64,000 nucleotides of DNA from CADEED01 sp964444835 (lineage in GTDB: Bacteria; Pseudomonadota; Gammaproteobacteria; Steroidobacterales; Steroidobacteraceae), in the NCBI GenBank assembly GCA_964444835.1, contig CAYUIT010000006.1, forward strand, positions 1-64,000, read 5' to 3'. The number at the start of each line of letters is the position of its first letter. Position 1 is the first letter of the stretch. The notes below the pieces were generated by a model that searched no databases, had not been told where the DNA came from, and saw only the letters and a list, made by a program, of their open reading frames with translations. Below are positions 1 to 8,364 of this stretch, in pieces. The position numbers were made by a program, and so were the translations under genes.

Positions 1-963
1 GTGCGGCGGGTTTTCGACTGGTCCGACGCGGTGCGCGCACTTCGCGCGGCTTATTCTTCATCCGACGACGCGAAGCGTTTCCCGGCACGCACGATGGCCC
101 GCGGTGACGGCGTGTGGTTACGCACGCTGTCCGGCGTGAGCGCCGACGGCAAGCTCATGGGTGCGAAGTTGATTGCAGCCTCGCCGCGCGCCCAGCGTGC
201 TTCCTACCTAGTCGCACTGTTCGACCAAGCGAGCACTGAACTCGTGGCATTGCTCGACGGCAATGCGATCACGGGCTTTCGAACCGCTGCTACATCGGCT
301 CTCGCCGCCGACTGCTTGGCACGCGCTGGCGCGCTAACAGTTGGCATCATCGGTTCGGGCTTTGAAGCGAAGAATCACCTCCGCGCGCTTGCCGCTGTGC
401 GAGAACTTCGCTCGGTTCGCGTCTATAGCCCACGCGCAGAAAGTCGGCAGCGTTTCATTGTGGAATTGAGCGATCTCGGTCTCGACATTACATCCGCCAA
501 CGATGCGCGTACTGCTGTCGATGGGGCTGACGTGGTCGTCTGCGCCGCGCGGTCGAGGGACGAGAGCCCGACGTTGTACGCAGACGGCCTCGCGGTGGGC
601 GCAACAGTGCTCTCGATTGGATCGACGCTGCCTGAGCAACGCGAGGTCGATGTCTCCGTGATAGCAGCGTCGAAGCTGATCGTCTCGGACATGATGGAAG
701 AAGTGTCGCACGATACAGGTGACATGTTGGCGGCCGCGACGGCAGATATCCCGTTCTCACGAAAAATGATCTCGTTAGCTGCTGTTGTTAGTGGGCAGCA
801 TGTCGGGCGCCAATCCCACACCGAGCTAATCCTCTATAAATCGGTGGGTGCCTGGATTCAAGACCTGGCGGTTGCTGCCGCTTGCCTTGCGCGCGCGACG
901 GAGCAGGGCATCGGATTGGTATCCGCACCCATCGTTATACCCGTCGACAAGGGAAAATCATGA
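1..963 (+). CDS. Ornithine cyclodeaminase / mu-crystallin family NAD(P)-dependent enzyme, possibly 5'-truncated
   Basis: The 320 readable residues carry the family signature: a segment TGFRTAATSALAA near residues 91-103, a Rossmann nucleotide site VGIIGSGFEA at about 114-123, and the family C-terminal block LYKSVGAWIQDLAVA. Members use NAD(P) for ornithine cyclisation or reduction of cyclic imines and ketimines (for example pyrroline-2-carboxylate). The true substrate cannot be read here. The frame is open from base 1 with a GTG there, so the start may lie outside the window. Its TGA overlaps the ATG of the next gene (ATGA at 960-963), so the two are translationally coupled. The pairing with an aldolase of the dihydrodipicolinate synthase fold suggests an aldehyde or keto-acid product handled as an imine, which is inference. 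A second member of this family lies at 62083. Confidence 0.85.
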   Translation: MRRVFDWSDAVRALRAAYSSSDDAKRFPARTMARGDGVWLRTLSGVSADGKLMGAKLIAASPRAQRASYLVALFDQASTELVALLDGNAITGFRTAATSALAADCLARAGALTVGIIGSGFEAKNHLRALAAVRELRSVRVYSPRAESRQRFIVELSDLGLDITSANDARTAVDGADVVVCAARSRDESPTLYADGLAVGATVLSIGSTLPEQREVDVSVIAASKLIVSDMMEEVSHDTGDMLAAATADIPFSRKMISLAAVVSGQHVGRQSHTELILYKSVGAWIQDLAVAAACLARATEQGIGLVSAPIVIPVDKGKS

Positions 964-1979
964 GCAAATATCGTAAGAACGAGGCGCGCGAATGGGCGCG
1001 CGAGAATCTGGTCGGCGTCATCAACTGCACGATTCCATCGTTCACGCGCGATTTGAAATCGATTAATGAGAAAGCGATTCGCCACGACACGCGACTCGCA
1101 ATCGAGCACGGCTTCATGGGCACGCTGGGTGTGTCAGAAGTGTCGATTACGCTACCGGAGTATCTCGAGTTCCTGCGGATCATCAAGGACGAGGCGGGTG
1201 CGCGCCTGATTCTGACCCATCACGCTAGTTGGAATGACCTCGAGCAGAACCTTGAAGCAGTGCGTGGTGCGGAGGCCGCAGGCGCGGAGTTCGTGCTGTT
1301 GTCGTATCCGCCTAACTTCTACCCGGAGTCTGAGCAGGACATCTACGACTACACCAAAGCCTTTTGCGACGCGACCAATCTCGCTGTGATGTTGTTCCCG
1401 ATGTTTTTGTGGGGGTTCTCGACGCGCATCCACCCGTCCGACATTCCAACGCGATTGATCCGCCGCCTGATCGACGATTGCCCCAACGTGGCTGCGATCA
1501 AAGCCGAAGGCGGCTTTCCCTCGATACAGAGTGTGATCGAGTGCGATCGACTGTTCGGGAAGGAAGTCGTGATTTCGATGCCGATCGAAGGCGAGCTGAT
1601 TCCGCTTGCGCAGTTGATGCCGATACAACTATCGGCAACCAGCGACCACGAGTTTTGGGGGCCACTGATCCCGCAAGTGTTTCGCCTGTTGCGCGAAGGC
1701 AAGTTTGCGGAGGCGACCGAGATCTACTGGCGAATGCACCCCGCACGCAAGGCTCGCCAAGCGCTGGCGCCGCAGTTGCACGGTGGCGCATTCTTGAATC
1801 GGCAGGCGTGGAAATTCCAGGGCTGGCTGCAGGGCTATAACGGCGGTCCGCTGCGAATGCCGACGCAACGCATCCACGATCCGCAAATGCAGGCGCTGCG
1901 AAAAGCTGCAATCGACGCGGGGCTAAACCCCAGCATGGATCCGTTCCGCGAGTTCTTCATCGGGCGTCATCCGGCCTGA
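960..1979 (+). CDS. Dihydrodipicolinate synthase/N-acetylneuraminate lyase family aldolase
   Basis: A 339-residue protein of the DHDPS/NAL class I aldolase fold, slightly longer than typical DapA (about 290). The Schiff-base lysine is seen in the NVAAIKAEGG segment (K191). SYPPNFYP at about 115-122 matches the family tyrosine region, and GTLGVSE at 54-60 replaces the usual GTTGE loop. These variations and the longer C-terminal tail (LQGYNGGPLRMP) make true lysine biosynthesis unlikely; a catabolic or biosynthetic lyase of unknown substrate fits better. The start is the ATG overlapping the stop of the preceding reductase. An in-frame extension upstream to 882 would overlap that gene by 80 bases and is rejected. 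Confidence 0.85.
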   Translation: MSKYRKNEAREWARENLVGVINCTIPSFTRDLKSINEKAIRHDTRLAIEHGFMGTLGVSEVSITLPEYLEFLRIIKDEAGARLILTHHASWNDLEQNLEAVRGAEAAGAEFVLLSYPPNFYPESEQDIYDYTKAFCDATNLAVMLFPMFLWGFSTRIHPSDIPTRLIRRLIDDCPNVAAIKAEGGFPSIQSVIECDRLFGKEVVISMPIEGELIPLAQLMPIQLSATSDHEFWGPLIPQVFRLLREGKFAEATEIYWRMHPARKARQALAPQLHGGAFLNRQAWKFQGWLQGYNGGPLRMPTQRIHDPQMQALRKAAIDAGLNPSMDPFREFFIGRHPA

Positions 1980-2095
1980 GGACAGACGGGGCTGACAGAC
2001 CTGCTGTAGTGGCGACTCTGGTGCTCAGCACTAACACCTCGAATCGATCCGGTAGTAGAGTGTTCGGTGCTTATCACTGCAACCGTGGAGCCTCC

Positions 2096-3106
2096 GTGCG
2101 TATTCGCCCACTAACAATTCTTCTGGCAATTCTCCCTTTTTCCGCTGCCGCAGTGACGCTGGGCGGTGGCGGCGACCCGCGCGCTGTCGATCTCTCTAAG
2201 ACCTTCGACTTCGCTGCAGGCGCAGAAGCTTCGGCTGCCACCTATGTTGCGACGCAAGCCGAGGGCAAGCTGAAGAACATCAAGCGTGTGGCCATTACTA
2301 ACTTCTGTGTGCAGTTCGTATTCGCGAAAGGCGCGTCGGCGGTCTCGGGTGGGTACTGGGCGGTGTACAACCGCTCGACCACGGGCAGCATCCCGGGCGG
2401 CCTCGATCCGCAGAAGCTGCAGGCCATAGCCGATGGTTTGCTTGATCGCATCGAAGCGGATATGAAGTCAGCGGGTATCGAAATCGTGCCGTACGAGGAG
2501 TTGGTCGCTAACGACCAATACGCGAAGTTCACAGCCAAGTACGACACCGGCGTGCGCATCGGGACACGGAAGCTCGAGGCGGGTAAGGGTGGCAGCATCG
2601 AGGAGGCCGTAATTTACGTGAGTCCGCGCGGACGGCCGTTTGCGCCGGATTGCGGCACGATCAGCCCGCAGTCGACGGGCACTTTCGTGCGCATGAGTTA
2701 TCCGCTCAACGCGGAGTTCCTCACGGGCAGCGCCGTGATCGACCTCGGCACAGCGACCGCAGGTGGGAAGTTGTTCACCCAAGCGAAGGCTGATATGCAA
2801 TTCGCGGAGTATCTCCGCCCCGGAGAATCGCAGTATCAGTTCGTCGGCAAAATGGGGCCTGGCGCACGGCTCTGGCTCAAGCAGGCGATTGTGCCGGCTA
2901 ACAACCCATTTACGATGGGTGGCGTGAGTGACGCTGTGAAGAGCACGACGACCGAGGACACCGGCATCAACACGAGTTCGAAAACCTATAGCACCACGAC
3001 CTCACAAACAGTGTCGTTCGATGAGGCGCTCTACTACGACAACGCAGTGCGTTCGCTCGATGCGATGCACCAGATGTTCATGTTGAAGGTGGCCGGGGCG
3101 CGCTGA
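2096..3106 (+). CDS. Hypothetical exported protein
   Basis: A 336-residue protein of unrecognised family. I chose the GTG at 2096 because it gives a good Sec signal peptide (RIRPLTILLAILPFSAAA) and lies just after a GGAG-like box. Earlier in-frame codons give a non-signal leader. The mature part begins with a glycine-rich VTLGGGGDP and contains alpha/beta-type segments such as KLKNIKRVAITNFCVQFVF, and a threonine/serine-rich stretch near residues 285-305 (STTTEDTGINTSSKTY). It looks like a periplasmic or cell-surface protein. No catalytic motif was seen. It follows the aldolase by 116 bases, so co-transcription is possible but not required. Confidence 0.65.
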   Translation: MRIRPLTILLAILPFSAAAVTLGGGGDPRAVDLSKTFDFAAGAEASAATYVATQAEGKLKNIKRVAITNFCVQFVFAKGASAVSGGYWAVYNRSTTGSIPGGLDPQKLQAIADGLLDRIEADMKSAGIEIVPYEELVANDQYAKFTAKYDTGVRIGTRKLEAGKGGSIEEAVIYVSPRGRPFAPDCGTISPQSTGTFVRMSYPLNAEFLTGSAVIDLGTATAGGKLFTQAKADMQFAEYLRPGESQYQFVGKMGPGARLWLKQAIVPANNPFTMGGVSDAVKSTTTEDTGINTSSKTYSTTTSQTVSFDEALYYDNAVRSLDAMHQMFMLKVAGAR

Positions 3107-3113
3107 GTCCGGC

Positions 3114-3332
3114 TCATTTGTTGAGGCCGAGCGCGAATTCCTGGGCGAATACCTGCCCGTAGCATTTTTCTCGGAAGTTGCTCGCATACGTCGTGGCGAC
3201 CTCAATAGCGTCGTGCCATTGTTTTCGCATGTGCAGTGCGCTGGCCTGCAGCGAAGCGATCTCCGCGATTACTCCGGAGGATCCACAGAAAGGTTGCAGC
3301 GTGCATTGTGAGTACTCGCCGCGCTTTACGTG
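3114..3332 (-). pseudogene. Possible gene remnant, C-terminal end only
   Basis: The minus strand has an open frame of 73 codons ending in TGA at 3114-3116, bounded upstream by a TAG at 3333-3335. The translated text (for example ASLQASALHMRKQWHDAI and NFREKCYGQVFAQEFALG) has natural protein composition. Only one ATG is inside it, at 3230, which would give 38 residues. It occupies the 299-base stretch between the exported protein and the peroxidase, where nothing else was found. It could be the tail of a broken gene, a short real gene, or chance. Confidence 0.22.
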
Positions 3333-3400
3333 CTACTACCGATGTCAAACGCGTACGCATAGGCGCATCGTGAATCGTTCATGGCAGGTCGAGGAGGGCT

Positions 3401-3532
3401 ATGCAATGGATTCTCGTGGCGCTTGCCTTGGTTTCGCTCCCGGTCAGCCTTACGGCGGCAACGCTCATGCGCCATCCAAGCCGCTGTGCGCTGGGATACA
3501 AACTAACAACCGTTCTTGGCGGGCCGTCGTAA
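3401..3532 (+). CDS. Possible 43-residue leader-like small protein
   Basis: An ATG at 3401 sits 5-6 bases after a strong GAGGAGGG box. It opens a 43-codon frame starting MQWILVALALVSLPVSLTAA, an excellent hydrophobic leader, and ends with TAA at 3530-3532. The peroxidase frame runs through the same bases in another phase from ATG 3406. The best ribosome site therefore serves this short frame better than the peroxidase. Either it is a real small peptide, or a single-base error has split the peroxidase leader from its body. Confidence 0.25.
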   Translation: MQWILVALALVSLPVSLTAATLMRHPSRCALGYKLTTVLGGPS

Positions 3533-4431
3533 TCACATTCTTAGCCCTCGGCATCGCTGGCAAAGCGAGTGCCGCTGACGAGCTGATGCAATCCGCGCAG
3601 GCGCTGTTCAAGCCCATTCCGAGTACGGCGCCCGCATTGCCCGGCAACGCCGCGACACCCGCAAAGCTGCAGCTCGGCAAGATGTTGTTCTTCGATCCGC
3701 GTTTGTCGGCCAGCCATTCCATTAGCTGCAATAGCTGCCACAACGTGGGTCTCGGTGGCGTCGATTCGCAGGAGACTTCAATCGGGCATCACTGGCAGCG
3801 CGGTGGGCGCAATGCGCCGACCGTGTTCAATGCGGTGTTCAACACCGCGCAGTTCTGGGACGGACGAGCGAAAGATCTCGAAGCGCAGGCCGGGGGACCG
3901 ATGGTGAACCCGATCGAGATGGCTTCGCCCACCGCGCATGTGGCAGAGCAACTGCGCGCTATTCCCGGTTACGTCTTGGCATTCAAGGCTGCATTCCCGG
4001 GCGAGTCGGCACCTGTCACCTTGGCCAACGCGCAAAAGGCGATCGCGTTATTCGAAGCGACGCTGAATACGCCGAATGCAGCGTTCGACAAGTTTCTGCG
4101 TGGCCAAAGCGATGCGCTCACTGTTAGGCAGAAGAGCGGACTGAAAGTTTTCATGGACAAGGGCTGCGCCGCCTGCCACAACGGCATCAATGTGGGTGGC
4201 GGAATGTACGCACCGTTTGGTGTCGTCGAGAAGCCGGACGCTTCGCTACTGCCGCCCGGTGATGCGGGGCGCTTCGTTGTGACGAAAGCGGAAGGCGACA
4301 AATTCGTCTTCAAAGTTCCAACGCTGCGCAACATCGCGCTGACGGCGCCGTACTTTCATAGTGGTAAGTCGTGGGATCTGCGCCAAGCGGTGGCCGTGAT
4401 GGCGACGAGCCAGTTAGGCACGAGCCTGAGC
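3406..4431 (+). CDS. Di-haem cytochrome c peroxidase / MauG family protein, 3'-truncated by a gap
   Basis: Periplasmic di-haem peroxidase that would reduce hydrogen peroxide with electrons from small cytochromes, or act as a MauG-like oxidase. Two CXXCH haem sites are visible: CNSCH at 108-112 and CAACH at 253-257, with KLQLGKMLFFDPRLS before the first and MVNPIEM and VPTLRNIALTAPYFHSG in their usual places. The protein is cut after about 342 residues by the N run, losing the last part of the second domain. The leader is odd. A typical signal core (AVVITFLALGIAGKASA) begins only near residue 40, preceded by a non-hydrophobic leader with no alternative start codon. A second frame across the same bases looks more leader-like, so a sequencing or assembly frameshift near 3400-3530 is possible. 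Confidence 0.82.
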
Positions 4432-4531
4432 NNNNNNNNNNNNNNNNNNNNNNNNNNNNNNNNNNNNNNNNNNNNNNNNNNNNNNNNNNNNNNNNNNNNN
4501 NNNNNNNNNNNNNNNNNNNNNNNNNNNNNNN
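4432..4531. other. Assembly gap of exactly 100 N
   Basis: One hundred undetermined bases. The round length suggests a placeholder, so the true distance is unknown. Genes on both sides point into it and both lack their 3' ends. Confidence 0.97.
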
Positions 4532-6681
4532 GCGTCGACCAGTTGCAGCATTCGACCGGTGGCCGATTGCACCGCGAACTCGTCGATAGCGGGTGTCGTG
4601 GTATTGGCCATCGCCACCACAACGAACGTGCCGCGGTTATCGCTCTGCACCAGCCATGAGTGCGTGAGCACGACTAGACCGCTGCCATTGTTCAGGCTGC
4701 CGCCCTTGTACCAGACGCGCTCCCAGCGATTGCGTACGCCGGGTTGCGCGGCTTGTGAGCTCAACGCCTTGTCCATCACTTGGAAGCCCGCCGTGGCGTC
4801 GTTGAACTTACGGATTCCCGCGTAGGCGTTGCAAATGTCGATGGCGCTCGATTGCCAAGTCGCTGTTAGGTAGATGCCGGTGTGATTGAAGAGCGTCGGG
4901 CCGGAGCCGACGGTCAACGGTGCTAACACCGTATCAACGTAGTTGCGTTGAAAGGCCTCTGTGCCATTGATGTACGCTTGCGCGTCGACCAGGGGTACGC
5001 TTTGGAGAAGACCGAAGTTCTCGTTGAGCGACAGGAACGGCGTCATCAGATTCGCATTCGCGTGATTGAAGGTGCCGAGGATGCCTTCCAAGCGCGAACG
5101 ACCAACGAGTTGATGCAGGTGATCGGTTGCAGTGTTGTCGCTGTTACCCATCATCAACGTCGCCATGTCTTGCAGCGGAAAGACCGTACCCAATGGCTCC
5201 GGCGAGAGCCCGCTGTTGCGCACCTTGTTAGCGGCGACCAATGGGATCGTCTGCGTTGAGCTGATCACGCCGTCGTTGACCGCTTTGCCGAGACCGCCGA
5301 GCACCAGCACTTTGAAGATCGAGGCTGTGGCTCGGGGCGTCGTCGCAGCACGGGCTTCAATCGGCACGCATTGATTGTTAGTGATTCGAGCGACGAGTAC
5401 TGATGAATTCGGCGCGAGAGTCATGAACTTATCTGCCGCCTGCGCCATGGTCAAAGACCGGTCGGCGTTCGAGATGACCGAGCCATCGAGATTGAACTGG
5501 CTGGCGCCTAACGAGGTGATCAGATCGCTCGCGTAACCTGTCGACAAAGTCAGGAATTGGCCGGAAGCGGGATTACTCGGCGTGCCGATCAATGCCGTGA
5601 CTGAAGTTGGAGTGGCTTGAATGAGGTCCACCACAATCGCATTCGGCGAGGCCGTTCGCAGACTCTGAAAGAAAGTCTGCCACTGCGTCGCGGGAATCGC
5701 TGCCAATGCTGCCGGAGAGAAGCGCGCATTGATCTCGGTGGTCGATGTGCTGCTGGCCGCGAGCTGCTGCAGAACCCAGGTCAACTGACGCGTCACCGGG
5801 TAGTTTGGCAACTGATAGACGCCGCTGACTCGCGGGAACGCCGGGGTGATTGCCACCGTGCGCGCGGGGTCTAGCGGGAACAGGTCGCTGGCGTCTAACA
5901 CGCCGTCGTTGTCATCGTCCGGATCAGTCGCATCGGGCAGGCCATCGCCATCGGTGTCGACCAGTGGCGGTGCAACCGTTAAGGCGTAGTTTGCCGGTGC
6001 AATCGTCACGCCGGTTGCGGTGCCCGTGATGCTGATGTTGCTTAAGCCTTGTGCGGCTGTGGAGGCGACTGCCACGGACACCGACTGCGTCGTAGCCGAG
6101 CTGCCAATCGTGCCGCCTGTCACCGTGACGCCGGAAGGCGCGCCGGAGCTTGCGATCGTGACCGGGCCCGTGAAGCCGCCGCCGCGTACGATGGTCGCGG
6201 TCAAGGTGGCGGAAGTGCCCGCGTTGACGGTTGCTGAGGTTGGACTGAGCGACAGCGTAACCGTGGGCGTTGGCGCAGCGATTGTTAGTACGTAAGTTGC
6301 GGGCGCAATTGTGACGCCAGCCGCTGTTCCCGTAATGCTGATATTGCTAACACCGGCCGTGGCGTTCCCCGCTACGGCCACGGAGATTGACTGCGTGGTT
6401 GCCGCGCTATCGATCGTGCCGCCTGTCACCGTGACTCCCGCAGGCGCGCCGGAGCTTGCAATGGTGACCGGGCCCGTAAAGCCGCCACCGCGAACGATCG
6501 TGGCAGTGAGTGTGGCCGATGCCCCGGTATTCACAGTCGCTGAGGACGGGGAGATCGATAGGGTGACTGTTGGCGTGGGAGCGGGAGTTACTGGAGCGGG
6601 TGAATCGTTGTCATTACACGCGCTCAGGAGCGCGAGCATTATGACAGAGGCGGTTTTCTTGTAGAAATTCATCGTCGACAT
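4532..6681 (-). CDS. Class A beta-lactamase-like serine hydrolase lipoprotein with tandem Ig-like and Ca-binding repeats, 3'-truncated
   Basis: Start at ATG 6681, eight bases after AGAAGGA. A lipoprotein leader ends at LLSAC (Cys22). Residues 37-137 and 138-238 are two near-identical Ig-like repeats, each with TATIVRGGGFTGPVTIASSG. A calcium-binding DxDGDG...DPDDDNDGVLD segment follows at about 240-272. The C-terminal half is a penicillin-recognising serine hydrolase: S454-I-F-K457 (SxxK), S514-D-N (SDN) and K659-G-G. The 60-residue SxxK-SDN spacing equals that of class A beta-lactamases, while SDN-KGG is about 40 residues longer. The N run removes the extreme C-terminus. It is probably anchored and displayed at the cell surface. 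Whether it hydrolyses beta-lactams is open, since no clear Glu166 loop was recognised. Confidence 0.82.
5968..6573 (-). repeat. Two tandem 300-bp coding repeats (Ig-like domains)
   Basis: Two consecutive units of about 101 codons (6271-6573 and 5968-6270) encode nearly the same domain twice. Stretches such as VRGGGFTGPVTIASSGAP and NISITGTA are identical or almost so. The DNA is also closely similar, so this is a recent duplication or a recombination-homogenised pair and could cause copy-number variation. Confidence 0.85.
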
Positions 6682-6820
6682 GCACGGAATCCTTCTGCTA
6701 GACCTGAAAAATGGAGTTCTCAGGCCTAGAGGCGTTTTCTCGTGGCAAATCGTCTCAGCGATCCCAGAATATTTTTTATAAGGGGCGCGGTGGTTGCTTA
6801 GGTGCAGGAAAACTATGCAG

Positions 6821-7210
6821 TTAAGACTTCGCCCGCGTACGCACAATCTTCGCCTGGTTGTGCTCTGCCCACTCCACTAGCCCGGAGAGTGGCTGGAGTA
6901 GCGATTCGCCGAGTGGCGATAAGCGGTACTCGACGCTCGGTGGTTTGGTCGGAAACACCTCACGTGTTAGCAGGCCGTCGCTCTCGAGGCCGCGCAAGGT
7001 CTGCGTGAGCATGCGCTTCGAGATGTCCGGGATTGCTCGGCCGAGTTCGTTGAAGCGGCGCGGGCGTGCCGCTAACGCGATCAGAATGAGCATCGACCAT
7101 TTGTCGCCGATGCGGTCGAGCACGCTGCGAATCGGGCAGCGGTTGGCATTCAACCGTAACGACTCCCATTGAGCGAAGCGTTCAACCAGCGCTTTTGCGC
7201 CAACGTCCAT
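6821..7210 (-). CDS. HxlR family winged-helix transcriptional regulator
   Basis: 129 residues with the HxlR/DUF24 layout: CPIRSVLDRIGDKWSMLILIAL, then RRFNELGRAIPDISKRMLTQTLRGLESDGLLTR, then the wing VEYRLSPLGESLLQPL. The single Cys in CPIRS corresponds to the redox-sensing N-terminal cysteine known in some HxlR members such as YodB and HypR, so quinone or thiol-stress sensing is plausible. It is divergent from a QorB-like reductase, the same arrangement as ytfH-ytfG(qorB) in Escherichia coli. An imperfect palindrome lies immediately upstream of its start and suggests autoregulation. Confidence 0.88.
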   Translation of the reverse strand: MDVGAKALVERFAQWESLRLNANRCPIRSVLDRIGDKWSMLILIALAARPRRFNELGRAIPDISKRMLTQTLRGLESDGLLTREVFPTKPPSVEYRLSPLGESLLQPLSGLVEWAEHNQAKIVRTRAKS

Positions 7211-7213
7211 CGT

Positions 7214-7235
7214 TAGGTTACCTCGTTGTTACCTA
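7214..7235. promoter_or_regulatory. Candidate HxlR operator (imperfect palindrome)
   Basis: Half-sites TAGGTTAC and GTTACCTA form an inverted repeat with 7 of 8 matching positions around a 6-base centre. The site lies 4-25 bases upstream of the HxlR start and within the divergent promoter region. Assignment to this regulator is inferred from position. Confidence 0.45.
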
Positions 7236-7277
7236 CCGCCATTTTGGTGCCTCCTTACGGGCGGAGGAGGCGGTTCC

Positions 7278-7283
7278 TATAAT
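7278..7283 (+). promoter_or_regulatory. Perfect -10 hexamer TATAAT for the reductase gene
   Basis: A consensus TATAAT lies 28 bases before the ATG at 7311. Only a poor -35 (TTACGG at about 7255-7260, 17 bases upstream) is present, which would fit a regulated promoter. Confidence 0.5.
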
Positions 7284-7310
7284 AGACCTAGATGCTATCG
7301 GAGACTACTC

Positions 7311-8201
7311 ATGGCCCTCGCACAACAAAAGATTCTCGTAACGGGCGCGAATGGCAAGCTCGGCCGACGCGTCATTGAGCTACTCACCGCAGCAGGCGTC
7401 GCGGGTGTCGTAGCCGGCAGCCGCGATCCAGACAGATTCTCGGCGCACAAAGGCGTTGAGACCCGACGCGTGGATTTCGACGATGCGGCCTTGCTCGAAA
7501 GAGCGTTCAATGGCATCGATCGTGCGCTCATCATTTCGACCGATCGAATCGACGTACCGGGCTTGCGTATTCGACAACACCGCGCCGCGGTGGACGCGGC
7601 AAAGCGCGCCGGCGTGAAGCATGTGTTCTACACGTCGATGTTAAACCCCGAAGGGTCGTTGATTCCGTTTGCACCGGATCACTACGAAACGGAGCAAGCA
7701 ATCGAGCGTAGCGGCCTCGACTTCACGATCCTGCGCGTGAGTTGGTACGCGGAAAACCTGTTAGGTTCGTTGCCGGGAGTTGTAGCATCGGGGAAATGGT
7801 TTACCTCCGCAGGCAACGGTCGCATCAACTATGTTGCGCGCGAGGATGTGGCCCGCGCTGCAGCCGCGGCACTAGTGACCCGCAAAGGCACGCGCGAACG
7901 CCTCGATATCACGGGGCCGGCGGCGCTCACCATCGCTGAGCTTGCGGCCATCGTGGCCGACATCTCCGGCAAGTCAATCGAAGTAGTGCAACTCTCTGAC
8001 GAACAACTCGCTGCGGGTGTTCGAGCAGCCGGGGTTCCAGAACCGTTCATCCCGCTTGTCGTGGGCACAGACGCCAATATCCGCGCTGGGAAGTTCGATG
8101 TCGTGAGCGATGCGGTGAAGAACCTCACGGGTACTGCCGCAGAGTCTGTCCGCGCATTCTTGAGTACTAACAAGGCGGCGTGGCCAGCCGCTCAGCGATA
8201 G
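7311..8201 (+). CDS. NmrA/QorB-like NAD(P)H:quinone oxidoreductase-type protein
   Basis: 296-residue atypical SDR. The N-terminal dinucleotide site is ILVTGANGKLGRRV (GxxGxxG, residues 8-21). It is followed by GVKHVFYTSMLNPEG and FTILRVSWYAENLLGSL, which match the QorB/NmrA-like branch that lacks the classical YxxxK pair. QorB of E. coli reduces quinones with NADPH, and the divergent HxlR gene repeats the ytfH-ytfG arrangement. It is therefore likely a cytosolic quinone or electrophile detoxification reductase, induced when the HxlR regulator lets go. Confidence 0.8.
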   Translation: MALAQQKILVTGANGKLGRRVIELLTAAGVAGVVAGSRDPDRFSAHKGVETRRVDFDDAALLERAFNGIDRALIISTDRIDVPGLRIRQHRAAVDAAKRAGVKHVFYTSMLNPEGSLIPFAPDHYETEQAIERSGLDFTILRVSWYAENLLGSLPGVVASGKWFTSAGNGRINYVAREDVARAAAAALVTRKGTRERLDITGPAALTIAELAAIVADISGKSIEVVQLSDEQLAAGVRAAGVPEPFIPLVVGTDANIRAGKFDVVSDAVKNLTGTAAESVRAFLSTNKAAWPAAQR

Positions 8202-8364
8202 CCCAACTCAGTCCCTCTGCGCGGCAGAGACGCGATCAATCGGACGTTCGAGATTAAGTTCTCGCGCGCGACGGATGATGTTGTGCATCTCGACTGGGTC
8301 GCACTGCACGTCGTTAGGAGCGGGCCATGCGCAACTCGCCTTTAGCGAGTGCATTGTGGCATGA

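Noticed and set aside
4432..4531. Possible low-complexity region
   Set aside because: It is simply 100 N, an assembly placeholder, and tells nothing of biology.
5968..6573. CRISPR or phase-variable short repeat
   Set aside because: The units are 300-bp coding domains in frame, with no spacers or short direct repeats.
6020..6664. Open frames on the plus strand across the Ig-like repeats
   Set aside because: They mirror the Thr/Ala-rich repeats of the minus-strand protein and repeat with them; there is no ribosome site.
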